This document shows, in pieces, positions 25,984-35,474 of a stretch of 64,000 nucleotides of DNA (positions within the stretch are counted from its first letter, which is position 1; the number at the start of each line of letters is the position of its first letter). Under the pieces are notes generated by a model, which worked only from the letters and a program-made list of their open reading frames with translations, was not told where the DNA came from and did no database searches. Location: NCBI RefSeq assembly GCF_900113275.1, contig NZ_FOOU01000002.1:62001-126000 (forward strand), read 5' to 3'. Source of the stretch: Neptunomonas qingdaonensis (GTDB lineage: Bacteria; Pseudomonadota; Gammaproteobacteria; Pseudomonadales; Balneatricaceae). The translations under genes were made by a program, and so were the position numbers.

Positions 25984-27716
25984 ACAGCTACCTCATCGCG
26001 CCATTCACGCCGTGAAAATGTATGGTCAGCACTCTTCAAGTCGACTCGTGAGAATCGTTTCTGACTTAATAACTTACGAAATGGTCTGGACGCATTTACC
26101 GCATCATCAAACTCTGCGGCCGTCAGGTCTTTCCCACTGATAATCAATAACACAGGCCCCTGATAAGCTTTTAGTGATGCTTGTAGTTTTTCAGCCAGAT
26201 TAACAGAAGATGGCGTAATACCAGCAGCCGCATTAGCTAACATTGATGTTTGATTTTCTGACTCGCTAACTGGCTGATTTACTGATTGCGATTCTACTTT
26301 ACCTGCAACCTGTTGAACCTTATCAACCAATGAAGCGATAGAGTCACCGACATTCAAGTCACCTGAAACCACTTTTTGCCAAAACTGTTTAGATATGAGG
26401 CGCTGTAGGTAATAGTGCTTTAAATAAGCTTTTGCTTCGCCCTCTTCACTGCGTACCCAGGGATTCAATAAGACTAAACCCGCGACCCGTTCATCTTGCT
26501 CTGCATAAAAACCAGCGGCCGTAGCTGCATCACACAGCCCCCAGATCACAACGTGATGTATTTCAGGCTGCTTATTTATAAATGCATCAATTGCGCTTCG
26601 AATATCTGCCTGAATATGCTCAAAGCCCAGCAATTCACCCGATGAGTCTCCCATCCCCCTATAATCGAAACGCATCACGGGAAGACCTTGCGCCGCTAAC
26701 GCACGAGATAGATGAACAAACTGACGATGACTTCCGACGCGATATTGCGGACCACCGACGACAATTAACACACCTGTTTTGACGTCGGATCCACCAGGAT
26801 GCAAAATCCCAGACAGTAGATCGCCCTTACAATCAAAGAGAAATGTCTGTTCAGGATGATCTTTATTACATGAGGGTGAAACCAGCTGCGAAGATAAGCG
26901 ACTATTTACCTCGGCTATCGCATTTGTAGTTCGTTCGATCAATAAAGGGGCACGGACCAGTTCTTGGGTTGCCCAAAATGGCTCGCCTTCTATTGTAGTG
27001 GCACGAACATCAAGACCTTGCGCGAGTAGCTCCTCAATCAATTTACGTGAAACCGGTAATAAAGGCTTATCGACTTTATTAACCACTTCAAACCAGTCAA
27101 TATTTGCATTCGAGGGAAATGTAAACTGCTTGAGATTTATCTGGTCGAGTTGCTTTACCAATGCAGGCGAAACATCATACCCAGCTACTTCTATGGTTTC
27201 TCCACCATAAAGACGTTCACGCAATTGAGTGACCGTCTGCGGCTCGCCAGACAAGATACCTGCTGCCATCCGTAATCGCAGAAATTGCGTCATTAATTGC
27301 TCACCACTGTGGAAAGGCTGCCATAACAGTAAACGATGAATAGATAATGCGCTATCCTGATACAGATCTAATGCCAATAAAGCACCGGCACGCAACCCCC
27401 ATAAAGTCACTAGCCTCGCACCTTGGTGAACAGCCCATTGGATTAAAAAACGGACATCCTGTTTCCATATATCCCAATCTGCCTGGCCAAAATCACCCTC
27501 ACTATCGCCTGTGCCGAATAGATCAGGAACAATCACTGTAGCGCCTTTATCAGCGAGTGCGACAGCCTGATCCCGCACTATTTTGCGAGACTTATTCATC
27601 TCTTCTGCAAACGCAGGCAGATGAATCACCCACTCATCTGAGAGACCGGTATTTTTAGACGAATAGAGTGTAATAAATAGCTGACCAGCGGGGCCTGAAA
27701 CAAATTGAGGCATCAT
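25953..27716 (-). CDS. Fused exosortase A-associated hydrolases 2 and 1 (TIGR03101 + TIGR03100)
   Basis: 587 aa, two alpha/beta-hydrolase units in one chain. The N-half (1-270) looks like ortholog 2: HLPAFAEEMNKSR, VPDLFGTGDS, and WGLRAG at the elbow (Arg109 where a Ser is usual). The C-half (290-587) looks like ortholog 1: VGGPQYRVGSHRQFV, MRFDYRGMGDSSGE, and elbow WGLCDAATA with Cys395 as possible nucleophile. In other XrtA loci these are two adjacent genes; here they are joined by a short linker at ~270-290. It follows the ACP gene by 17 bp. The Cys elbow fits a thioesterase or acyltransferase acting on the ACP-bound product (inference). Confidence 0.88.
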   Translation of the reverse strand: MMPQFVSGPAGQLFITLYSSKNTGLSDEWVIHLPAFAEEMNKSRKIVRDQAVALADKGATVIVPDLFGTGDSEGDFGQADWDIWKQDVRFLIQWAVHQGARLVTLWGLRAGALLALDLYQDSALSIHRLLLWQPFHSGEQLMTQFLRLRMAAGILSGEPQTVTQLRERLYGGETIEVAGYDVSPALVKQLDQINLKQFTFPSNANIDWFEVVNKVDKPLLPVSRKLIEELLAQGLDVRATTIEGEPFWATQELVRAPLLIERTTNAIAEVNSRLSSQLVSPSCNKDHPEQTFLFDCKGDLLSGILHPGGSDVKTGVLIVVGGPQYRVGSHRQFVHLSRALAAQGLPVMRFDYRGMGDSSGELLGFEHIQADIRSAIDAFINKQPEIHHVVIWGLCDAATAAGFYAEQDERVAGLVLLNPWVRSEEGEAKAYLKHYYLQRLISKQFWQKVVSGDLNVGDSIASLVDKVQQVAGKVESQSVNQPVSESENQTSMLANAAAGITPSSVNLAEKLQASLKAYQGPVLLIISGKDLTAAEFDDAVNASRPFRKLLSQKRFSRVDLKSADHTFSRREWRDEVAVWTVNWVQKL

Positions 27717-27733
27717 AAAATTAGTATCGTGAA

Positions 27734-27985
27734 TTATGCGCTTACTTTTGCATTAACAAACTCAAGGAGTGCACCCATCGTCTCAAACACTTCAGCGCTG
27801 ATTTCATCATCATCAACAGAGATTCCAAAGTTTTCTTCAATAGCGGTCAATACCATAACAACCGCCATAGAATCAAACTCAGGCACGCTGCCTAATAATG
27901 GCGTTGATTCATCAAAGCCATCAATACGATCGCCTAACTGTAACACTTCACCAACTATTTCTTTCACTTCATTCAGCGTAACCAC
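27734..27985 (-). CDS. Acyl carrier protein, exosortase A-associated
   Basis: 83 aa acidic carrier protein. The phosphopantetheine site is Ser39 in EFDSMAVVMVL. A conserved-looking helix II and FGISVDDDEI follow. It probably carries the acyl or aminoacyl group activated by the AMP ligase at 18983. First gene of the ACP-hydrolase-glycosyltransferase run on the minus strand. Confidence 0.9.
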   Translation of the reverse strand: MVTLNEVKEIVGEVLQLGDRIDGFDESTPLLGSVPEFDSMAVVMVLTAIEENFGISVDDDEISAEVFETMGALLEFVNAKVSA

Positions 27986-28083
27986 ACAAACCCCCTAAAA
28001 ATTTAACATTGAGCTTAAATATAAATAGTGCGCCATGTTAGCATCTACTAGGAAGCACACAAAATACTTCGTAATAAAACGCT

Positions 28084-28110
28084 ATTATAGAGGTACAAGC
28101 TTAACGACAA
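28084..28110 (-). promoter_or_regulatory. Candidate sigma-70 promoter of the ACP operon
   Basis: Minus strand: TTGTCG (28110-28105), 15-bp spacer, TATAAT (28089-28084), about 100 bp before the ACP start. The perfect -10 box makes it plausible; the spacer is slightly short. Confidence 0.4.
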
Positions 28111-28170
28111 TCAAAAAAAGGACGATACACTTATTAAATACATTTAATATCTTGCCGACCCTACTCTCTA

Positions 28171-30111
28171 ATGAGCTTTTTAATTGATGCGATGCAGCAA
28201 GCGGAAAATTTTATGACAAGGAATGCCTCCTCAGGAGTACCAAAAACAACTTTAATGCACAACTCACTGCTGACCCCTGCTTTTTACGGCTGGTTGTATA
28301 ACGCTAATAGCACGCAACACTCTGATGAAGTAACTCGAAATAGTCAGAACATGCGGACAGCATTAAACACACGAGCAAACTTTGTTTCAGAGCATAGCAA
28401 CAACAGTTTTTTGGGGTCTAACAGCTATCTGTTAGCGCGGGACAACTTACTTGTCACAATAATTGGTAAACCAGAATGGTACGACACTACATTAGCCCAT
28501 CTAGCTAACGAGAAAGGGCACGCAGAAGCATTGCTTCACGCATACGGAGAACACGGCCAGACATGTAGCCACTTTATTCATGGATCATTTGCATTTGTCA
28601 TCATTGATAGCATCCAAGGTGCGCTGACGGCTGGCGTCGATCGATTAGCCAGCATACCGTTATATTACGCCGAGCATATGCAACAAGGAATTATTTTTGG
28701 CACCTCTGCGGGTGCACTGCTGGCCCACGATGCTATCGATGAAAAACTCAACCCGCAGGCTCTGTATAACTATGTGTACTTCCATATGGTACCCAGCCCG
28801 GTATCAACATTTGAGAATATCAAAAAGATGCAAGCGGCCCACTCGCTGCACCTGAAGGACGGTGTAAGCAGCATTGAACGCTATTGGACACCCAGCTTTA
28901 AACAGACGCAACAACGTAGTTTCGATGATATGTGTAATGAGCTACGCCGTACCCTAAAAGACTCAGTTAAAAAAGCGATTAATAAAGACGTAAAAACAGC
29001 AGCGTTTTTAAGCGGCGGGTTAGACAGCTCAACGGTGACCGGCATGCTGAGCGAACTGAGCGATAGCGAAGCACATGCATATTCAATCGGTTTTTCGGCT
29101 GAAGGCTACGATGAAATGGCCTTCGCCCGCATTACAGCAAAACACTTTGGGGTAAAGTTACATGAGTACTATGTAACACCTGAAGATGTTGTCGCCGCCC
29201 TGCCAAGCATAGCCACCAGTTATGATGAACCCTTTGGTAACTCTTCAGCACTCCCTGCTTATTTTTGTGCAAAAGAAGCAGCCAAAGATAGTGTGCAACG
29301 CCTGCTTGCAGGTGATGGAGGTGACGAATTATTTGCTGGTAATGAGAGATACGCGAAGCAAAAAGTGTTTGAGCAATACAGTTGCATACCCAAACCTCTT
29401 CGAACAGCGCTTTTCGAACCAGTATTGCGCATGATTCCCGGCCAGATACCCCTGGTAAATAAAGCACGCAGTTACGTTAATCAGGCGAATACTTCTCTTC
29501 CCGGCCGAATGCAAAACTATAATTTCCTTAATCAGCATGCGCCTAATGAGATATTTAATGATGCTTTTATTAACCAAATATCAACAGATTACCCGTTAGA
29601 GCTGCTTGAGTCGGTTTATCAGGCACCAGAAAATGCATCCGCGTTAAGCCGGATGCTTTATCTGGACTGGCAATTCACACTGGCCGATAATGATTTATGT
29701 AAAGTCAGCCATATGTGCGCATTGGCGGGTGTAGAAGTCGCCTACCCTATGTTGGATGATTCACTATTGACTCTCGCTGGCGAAATACCTGACCAATGGA
29801 AGCTTAAAGGGCAACAGCTACGCTATTTTTACAAACAAGCATTAACCGGATGGCTACCGCAGGAAACTATTACCAAGAAAAAGCAAGGTTTTGGATTACC
29901 GTTTGGGGTCTGGATGCAAACCCACAAACCCTTACAGGAACTGGCTTATGATAGTTTGGTTAAATTAAAAAACCGCCCCTATTTCAGAGCTGAATTTTTA
30001 GATAAATTGATAAAATTACATCGTGAAGGCCATGCCGTCTATTACGGTGAGCTGATCTGGATTCTGACAGTACTGGAACTGTGGCTAGAAGCGCATGGTG
30101 AAAGGCCTTAG
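28171..30111 (+). CDS. Asparagine synthase-like enzyme lacking the glutaminase cysteine
   Basis: 646 aa. The C-terminal ATP-pyrophosphatase/synthetase domain is intact: AFLSGGLDSSTVTGM (~residues 275-290), SYDEPFGNSSALPAYF, LLAGDGGDELFAGNERYA, KKKQGFGLPFGVWM. The N-terminal Ntn domain is recognisable from HGSFAFVIIDS, GVDRLASIPLYYAE and GTSAGALLAHDAI. However, it begins MSFLIDAMQQ, with no Met-Cys-Gly, and an in-frame stop 12 codons upstream rules out a hidden N-terminus. It probably forms an amide using ammonia or another amine instead of glutamine, as beta-lactam synthetase does. Divergent from the ACP gene. Confidence 0.8.
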   Translation: MSFLIDAMQQAENFMTRNASSGVPKTTLMHNSLLTPAFYGWLYNANSTQHSDEVTRNSQNMRTALNTRANFVSEHSNNSFLGSNSYLLARDNLLVTIIGKPEWYDTTLAHLANEKGHAEALLHAYGEHGQTCSHFIHGSFAFVIIDSIQGALTAGVDRLASIPLYYAEHMQQGIIFGTSAGALLAHDAIDEKLNPQALYNYVYFHMVPSPVSTFENIKKMQAAHSLHLKDGVSSIERYWTPSFKQTQQRSFDDMCNELRRTLKDSVKKAINKDVKTAAFLSGGLDSSTVTGMLSELSDSEAHAYSIGFSAEGYDEMAFARITAKHFGVKLHEYYVTPEDVVAALPSIATSYDEPFGNSSALPAYFCAKEAAKDSVQRLLAGDGGDELFAGNERYAKQKVFEQYSCIPKPLRTALFEPVLRMIPGQIPLVNKARSYVNQANTSLPGRMQNYNFLNQHAPNEIFNDAFINQISTDYPLELLESVYQAPENASALSRMLYLDWQFTLADNDLCKVSHMCALAGVEVAYPMLDDSLLTLAGEIPDQWKLKGQQLRYFYKQALTGWLPQETITKKKQGFGLPFGVWMQTHKPLQELAYDSLVKLKNRPYFRAEFLDKLIKLHREGHAVYYGELIWILTVLELWLEAHGERP

Positions 30112-30154
30112 GCAAGAATCAATTGCAAGTCCTTTTATACATAATGAGGTCAAA

Positions 30155-31306
30155 ATGAAACGCATTTCGTCACTGATACTTTTATACTTTGCAGCGGCCG
30201 GGCTAGTGATGCACCTCGCCGCTGTTTCCGCTTACCTGTTAAAACCTGACCTTGTGCGTAAAGCCTGTGCATTAATAAGCGATAAAGTGGTGCAGCGTTT
30301 TCCAATTTTAGCGGCGGAGAAAATTCAATATTCATTAGAAACAGAGCTAGGCGTTAATTTCCCTGAATGGTTACCCAACCAAACCCAGAAACTCACATCC
30401 AGCGGTATCCATATCGGTAATCGTTCCTACGAAACACTGACTAAAGCAGCAGGGTCACTACAAGATGGAGAAACACTCATCATTGGTGCGGGAGTATATA
30501 CTCAGCCCTTAGTGATAAGAGCAAATAATATAAGCGTAATCGGTAACGGACATGTCGTCATAGAAAAGGCTGCGGCAGAAGGCAAAGGCGCCATCGTCAT
30601 TAAAGGAAACAACACCACCATTAATAATATCGAGTGCAAGAACATACAGGTTCGCGACAATAATGGAGCCTGTGTCCGCCTCGAAGGAAAAAATTTAATA
30701 CTCAAACATGTATATTTTCATAACAGCCAACAAGGTCTCTTAACAGGTTCAAACCCTGGTTCTGTAATCATAAAAGACAGTCGGTTTGAACTACTTGGGA
30801 AAAATGGACAGGCGCATGGAATTTACATAGGTGGTGGTGAATTGAGCATTGATAAAAGCCTATTTGTTGCAGCCAAGAGCGAGGGACACGAAATCAAATC
30901 CAGAGCAGCGATTACACGTATTACCGATAGCATTATCGCGTCACTTTCATCGATTGACAGTCGCTTAATCGATATATCGGACGGCGGCATTCTGGAAATA
31001 TCAGATTCAATCCTGCAGCAAGGGCCAACCTCGGCTAATGGTGACATGATAGGCTATGCGTTAGAAAAGAGAAGATACCCTATAAATTCGATAAAGCTGG
31101 TGAATAATGTATTTATTCTTGAGCGTATCGGCTCAAATACACTATTGCACAGGCATCCAAACACACAGATACCCGAATTACGAAACAATTTAATAGTGGC
31201 CGAAAAAATACCCGAGTTACCAGGCTTCAATCTGATCTTTGAAACACGTAAAGAGGCAGGACTTGAGGAATACCCAATGTTACCAAAAAGACTCAGCCAG
31301 CCTTAA
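30155..31306 (+). CDS. Membrane-anchored parallel beta-helix protein
   Basis: 383 aa from ATG 30155, with GAGG 6 nt upstream; the frame is open from 30095 but that start overlaps the preceding gene. A signal anchor (residues ~4-27) is followed by a short spacer and then a right-handed parallel beta-helix of about nine rungs (repeated INNIECKNIQVRDNNGACVRL-like turns; NNISVIGNGHVVIEKA, HGIYIGGGELSIDKSLF). This fold is common in polysaccharide lyases, epimerases and matrix-binding proteins. No catalytic triad can be assigned from sequence alone. Periplasmic, and probably co-transcribed with the asparagine-synthase-like gene. Confidence 0.75.
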   Translation: MKRISSLILLYFAAAGLVMHLAAVSAYLLKPDLVRKACALISDKVVQRFPILAAEKIQYSLETELGVNFPEWLPNQTQKLTSSGIHIGNRSYETLTKAAGSLQDGETLIIGAGVYTQPLVIRANNISVIGNGHVVIEKAAAEGKGAIVIKGNNTTINNIECKNIQVRDNNGACVRLEGKNLILKHVYFHNSQQGLLTGSNPGSVIIKDSRFELLGKNGQAHGIYIGGGELSIDKSLFVAAKSEGHEIKSRAAITRITDSIIASLSSIDSRLIDISDGGILEISDSILQQGPTSANGDMIGYALEKRRYPINSIKLVNNVFILERIGSNTLLHRHPNTQIPELRNNLIVAEKIPELPGFNLIFETRKEAGLEEYPMLPKRLSQP

Positions 31307-31348
31307 ATTTACGTAGCAATAAAACTATTAGGAAAGTAACGTTCAATT

Positions 31349-32551
31349 ATGAGTGATAATAAAAGCAACCTTACCGAGTACCTCACTCCGCTAATTCCTT
31401 TGGCTCCGGTGTTATCAGTAAAATCGTTATCATTTGTCACATCCAAAACTAAGAAGCAACAATCAATATTAGGGTGTAGCAATAAATTGCAATTAACGAG
31501 TGGCCGAGCAGCCATTGCGATAGCATTAGAACATGCCGGTATTGCTAAAAACGACGAAGTATTAGTACCTGCCTACCACTGTGAATCGATGATCTCTCCG
31601 GTTCACTGGAGAAACGCTACCCCAGTATTTTATAAAATAAATATAAACACTTCGATAAATGTCGACAATATTATTTTAAATATAACACCCAAAACCAAGG
31701 CTATAATCGTAACGCATTACTTTGGTTTTCTTCAGGAGTTGACTTCTATCAGAGCAGTCTGCAATGAACACAATATAATATTAATAGAGGATTGTGCACA
31801 CGCTTTTTTTGGGTCATTAAATAACCAGGTTGTAGGCAGTATCGGAGATTATGCAATCGCAAGTAGTATGAAGTTTTTCCCATGCTATGATGGAGGTATA
31901 CTAGCATCGTCGACTCGCCCATTAGGTAATGTGAACCTAAAGAAGCCTACACTTATCTTCCAAATCAAAGCTTTTTTTAACATCATCGAACGTGCTATCT
32001 ACTATAAACGCTTCGGTATTGCAGGCAAAGGGATTAATGCATTACTGAAAGTGAAAGAGTGGTTATGGAACAATATTAAATCGGTTAGTGGCGAGCACTA
32101 CACGTGTAACAGCCCTGCTTCCTCGGATGGTGGTTACGGACTGGAAGAAGACTGGATTCATAAAAGCACTTCAGTAGCCTCCAATCTTATAATCAAGCAA
32201 AGTAATACGAAGCTTATCATCGAAAAACGTGTAGAAAATTATCAAAAAATACATGAAGCACTATCCGGCCTTACAACTGCGCACCCATTATTTACAAAAA
32301 TAGAAAATGGCTTTGTTCCATTAGTGTTCCCTCTGTATGTAGACGCACCTGAACAGTCTTTTGATGTGCTAAAAAAACAAGGAATTCCTATCTGGCGTTT
32401 TGGTGAGTATCTGGATAAACAAATTACTGAAGCGTTTTGCCCAAACAGCACAGCTCTGTCGGCGCATGTTTTTCAGTTCCCTTGCCATCAGGAACTAACT
32501 AATCAAGAGTTAAATTGGATGATCATCACCATTAAGAAAACGATCAAATAA
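31349..32551 (+). CDS. DegT/DnrJ/EryC1-family sugar aminotransferase-like protein
   Basis: 400 aa fold-I PLP enzyme. The SGRAAIAIALEHAGI segment, PAYHCESMISPV, the PLP-ring Asp148 in LIEDCAHAFFG and the Schiff-base Lys175 in SSMKFFPCYDGGIL are all visible. DegT-family enzymes put an amino group on nucleotide-linked keto sugars. It opens a compact run with the acyltransferase gene 12 bp downstream, so an N-acylated amino sugar in the repeat unit is likely (inference). Confidence 0.82.
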   Translation: MSDNKSNLTEYLTPLIPLAPVLSVKSLSFVTSKTKKQQSILGCSNKLQLTSGRAAIAIALEHAGIAKNDEVLVPAYHCESMISPVHWRNATPVFYKININTSINVDNIILNITPKTKAIIVTHYFGFLQELTSIRAVCNEHNIILIEDCAHAFFGSLNNQVVGSIGDYAIASSMKFFPCYDGGILASSTRPLGNVNLKKPTLIFQIKAFFNIIERAIYYKRFGIAGKGINALLKVKEWLWNNIKSVSGEHYTCNSPASSDGGYGLEEDWIHKSTSVASNLIIKQSNTKLIIEKRVENYQKIHEALSGLTTAHPLFTKIENGFVPLVFPLYVDAPEQSFDVLKKQGIPIWRFGEYLDKQITEAFCPNSTALSAHVFQFPCHQELTNQELNWMIITIKKTIK

Positions 32552-32563
32552 GGATTGGATGAA

Positions 32564-33583
32564 ATGAAAGAGGCACACTGGCAATTTTATCCAATCGATA
32601 AATTTAATTCTTGGATAAATCAATGGGATCTGCTCAATAAACAGACACATTACACTCCCTTATTAGATAGTGATTTCATCTTACCCCTAATTAGTGCATT
32701 TTCGACTGGAAAAGAGAAAATTGCTATTCATGGTAGTGATAGTAAACCTGAAGCAATGGCCATAATTGTTGAATCCAGTATTGGAAACTGGAGTACATTT
32801 CAGCCATCTCAAGCCCCTATCGGTTGCTGGTTACAAAACAGAAACAAAACTACTGAGTTTTACATGGAGTCACTACGCAAAGAATTGCCATTCCCTGCAT
32901 TGTGCTTCAGCATCACACAGCAGGATCCAGATATCCTCGCAAAACCACAACAGAGTAAGTTACTAACCATCCCCTATATAGAAACGGCCCGTGTGAGCTT
33001 GACGGGGACCTTTGACGACTACTGGGGATCACGCGGCAAGAACCTGCGGCAAAACCTTAACAAACAACGTAACCGCCTTACGAGGGAGGGCTTTTCTACG
33101 AAGCTAATAACGTTAACTAAAGCAGAAGATATTAACGCTTCGATTGAAGCCTATGGAAACCTCGAAAGCGCAGGATGGAAATCAGAAGGTAATACAGCCA
33201 TCAGTATTAACAACGTACAAGGACAGTTTTATGTCGATATGCTCACTAGATTTGCTAGTCGTAAAAAATGCATGGTGTATCAATATTGGTATAATGAGGA
33301 CCTTGTAGCAACTGATTTGTGCATCACGGGTGGAGGCGCTATTATTATTTTAAAAACCACTTATGACGAGACAATAAAGATATCTTCACCAGCATTACTT
33401 ATGCGTCAGGATGCTTTTAGAGAACTATTTGAAATAAAATATATTCAACGAGTAGAGTTTTACGGAAAAGTAATGGAATGGCATACGCGATGGAGTGATG
33501 AGGTGCGACAAATGTATCATATCAATAGTTACTCAATGGCTGGTACTTTTTTTAGGAAAATCAAAAAAATCATTAGAAAGTAA
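32564..33583 (+). CDS. GNAT/FemAB-like acyltransferase (BioF2-like acetyltransferase)
   Basis: 339 aa; ATG 32564 has AAGGA 9 nt upstream, whereas the in-frame TTG 32555 touches that site. Acetyltransferase-6-type domain: YWGSRGKNLRQNLNKQRNRL at ~150-170, then AYGNLESAGWKSEGNTAI, VYQYWYNEDLVATDLCI, and a C-terminal KISSPALLMRQDAFRELFE. Such proteins acylate amino sugars or peptides using acyl-CoA/ACP or aminoacyl donors. Placed directly after the sugar aminotransferase, it probably acylates the new amino group. Followed by a gap with an IS5 remnant. Confidence 0.75.
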   Translation: MKEAHWQFYPIDKFNSWINQWDLLNKQTHYTPLLDSDFILPLISAFSTGKEKIAIHGSDSKPEAMAIIVESSIGNWSTFQPSQAPIGCWLQNRNKTTEFYMESLRKELPFPALCFSITQQDPDILAKPQQSKLLTIPYIETARVSLTGTFDDYWGSRGKNLRQNLNKQRNRLTREGFSTKLITLTKAEDINASIEAYGNLESAGWKSEGNTAISINNVQGQFYVDMLTRFASRKKCMVYQYWYNEDLVATDLCITGGGAIIILKTTYDETIKISSPALLMRQDAFRELFEIKYIQRVEFYGKVMEWHTRWSDEVRQMYHINSYSMAGTFFRKIKKIIRK

Positions 33584-34397
33584 AATGAAATCATCTAGAA
33601 AAACAGATGAAAAAATAAAAATAATGAGACCTCTTATGGCAATAGGATTTATTTATATTTACAATATTTAATCCACAAAATCATGATATTCAGAATTATT
33701 TAGTTCTTAAAAAGGGACTAAATCATTGTAACAACAGTAATAATATTTTTAGATGTCCACTTTATTAAAAATACATTAAAAACCAGGGCAGTATAAAAAC
33801 AAAAAAGCCCTAAAAACAAGTAAGAACAATAATCAATCGGTCAAAATACTTTTGAAATCAAGACAGAATATGCAACTGAAGACTAAGACTAAAAAGGCAT
33901 TGGTAAAAAAAGAAATTAAGGTGGATTGGCATATAGCCGACATCTTAAGGGAAGAAAAGTCAATAAAGTGATAATGAGTATTGGGCATACGAAGGCTAAG
34001 ATCCGAGCAAAAGTTGAGCATTCTTTCTGTACTTCATCATCAAATGTAACTAATACTTTGAAAAGATAGGGTATCGCGGTTAATAAAAAAGTCCGGAATC
34101 TAGGCCCCAGATGTAACCTTCGCTAACAAAACCCTTTAATATCTCAAATTCAAAAGTTTAGCACTTTTGCAGATCTAATCCCGCAATCGAAATCCAACAT
34201 CTCCTTGCAATACTTGATTGCGATACTTAGTAATAAAAAAAGAAGATACTAAACATTGAATATCGCTGACTAACGTAACGATAGACCATCTCGGAAAACA
34301 TAGAAATATTTAAATTTAATCATAGCAACGAATAGCAATTGAAATTATAAACCGATAACATACATAAAAGATTATCAATAATTAAGGCAATAACTGC
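33584..34397. other. 814-bp non-coding gap with IS5 remnant
   Basis: AT-rich gap between the acyltransferase and the first glycosyltransferase. Outside the IS5 remnant (33865-34090) I see no gene, terminator or promoter that I can support. Confidence 0.5.
33865..34090 (+). mobile_element. Decayed IS5-family transposase remnant
   Basis: Shows the C-terminal IS5 transposase hallmarks in shifted frames: VDWHIA at 33921 (IS5 transposases have a WHIAMRPGK-like block), IGHTKAKIRAKVEHSF from 33980 (the RAKVEHPFRVIKRQFG block), and GYRG near 34070 (RYRGL). At least one frameshift and several stops; the first two-thirds of the transposase are missing and no ends are detected. Confidence 0.78.
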
Positions 34398-35465
34398 ATG
34401 GAGAATACTAATTCTGTTTCAAAACTTAATGTTTCCTATGTACATCGCAGAATAGGTCACCACGCTTCTCACTCTGGCTACAATACAGTTTTTGAGGCAT
34501 TAGACCTTAAAAAAGCACATTCCAAATTAATGGGCAGAATCATAAAATGGTTACCTATGGCTTTAAAATGGCGACTTCATCTTTTAAGGCCCCAAGCAGT
34601 TGGTGATGAAGGATTAATTCCGGAACTCCTAGCTCTACCGACCACTCGCTCTAAAGAGCCGGGGATTTGCCACTTTATTTACGGGGAAGATACTTATTTT
34701 TACACCCCCACTTGGAAGCGAAACAAGCAAAAAATCATTGCAACATATCATTACCCGCCGCAACTCCTTATTGAACGTGTTAGTGTTCCGGTAGTTAAAA
34801 CATTAGATGCTGTAATTTTAATGGCAAACAATCAAAAACCTTATTTCCAGCAATATTTGTCCGATGATAAAATATTTGTAGTACAACATCACGTCGATAC
34901 TGATTTTTTTAGGCCTTCCAAAAAAAGACCCAACAATAATAATTTTCGTATAGTAAGTGTAGGCGGCATATTAAGAAATATGGAATTATTATTAAGTGTC
35001 GTTAGGGAATTAACCCATCAATTGGGCGATGAAAAAGTATTTTTTGACTTTTTAATTCCGAAAGAATTTAATGAAATATTCAAAGATTTTAGCAATGTCG
35101 TGTTGCACTCTAGAATTACAGATGAAGAATTAAGAACAGTATATCAGAATGCAACTATTGGTTTTATGCCGTTAGAAGATTGTACTGCTAATAATGCAAT
35201 ATTAGAGATGATGGCCTGTGGAGTATCAATTGTATGCTCGGATGTAGGCGGCATTAGTGATTATATTGATACTGAGGGGGCGGTTATGTTTGACCCGCAG
35301 CAACCTTTGATGCATCTAGTTAAAAATATTGTCACATTACTCAATTCCCCTAGTAAAGTAAAAAAAATGGCTGCTCATAATCGGGATAAAGCAGTTACAC
35401 AATTTTCCATTCCTCGAACTGCTGAAAAACTACTCAGCGTTTATGCCAAAATAGGCAATAAATAA
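34398..35465 (+). CDS. Glycosyltransferase, GT4-like
   Basis: 355 aa GT-B enzyme. N-terminal HRRIGHHASHSGYNTVF and HFIYGEDTYFYTP; the C-terminal half has VVSVGGILRNMELLLSVV, VVLHSRITDEELRTVYQNATIGFMPLEDCTANNAILEMMACGVSIVCSDVGGI, where Glu in NNAILEMMACG is the usual donor-binding acid. First of four consecutive glycosyltransferases after the IS5 remnant. Likely adds one sugar to the lipid-linked repeat; donor unknown. Confidence 0.82.
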   Translation: MENTNSVSKLNVSYVHRRIGHHASHSGYNTVFEALDLKKAHSKLMGRIIKWLPMALKWRLHLLRPQAVGDEGLIPELLALPTTRSKEPGICHFIYGEDTYFYTPTWKRNKQKIIATYHYPPQLLIERVSVPVVKTLDAVILMANNQKPYFQQYLSDDKIFVVQHHVDTDFFRPSKKRPNNNNFRIVSVGGILRNMELLLSVVRELTHQLGDEKVFFDFLIPKEFNEIFKDFSNVVLHSRITDEELRTVYQNATIGFMPLEDCTANNAILEMMACGVSIVCSDVGGISDYIDTEGAVMFDPQQPLMHLVKNIVTLLNSPSKVKKMAAHNRDKAVTQFSIPRTAEKLLSVYAKIGNK

Positions 35466-35474
35466 ATAATTACT

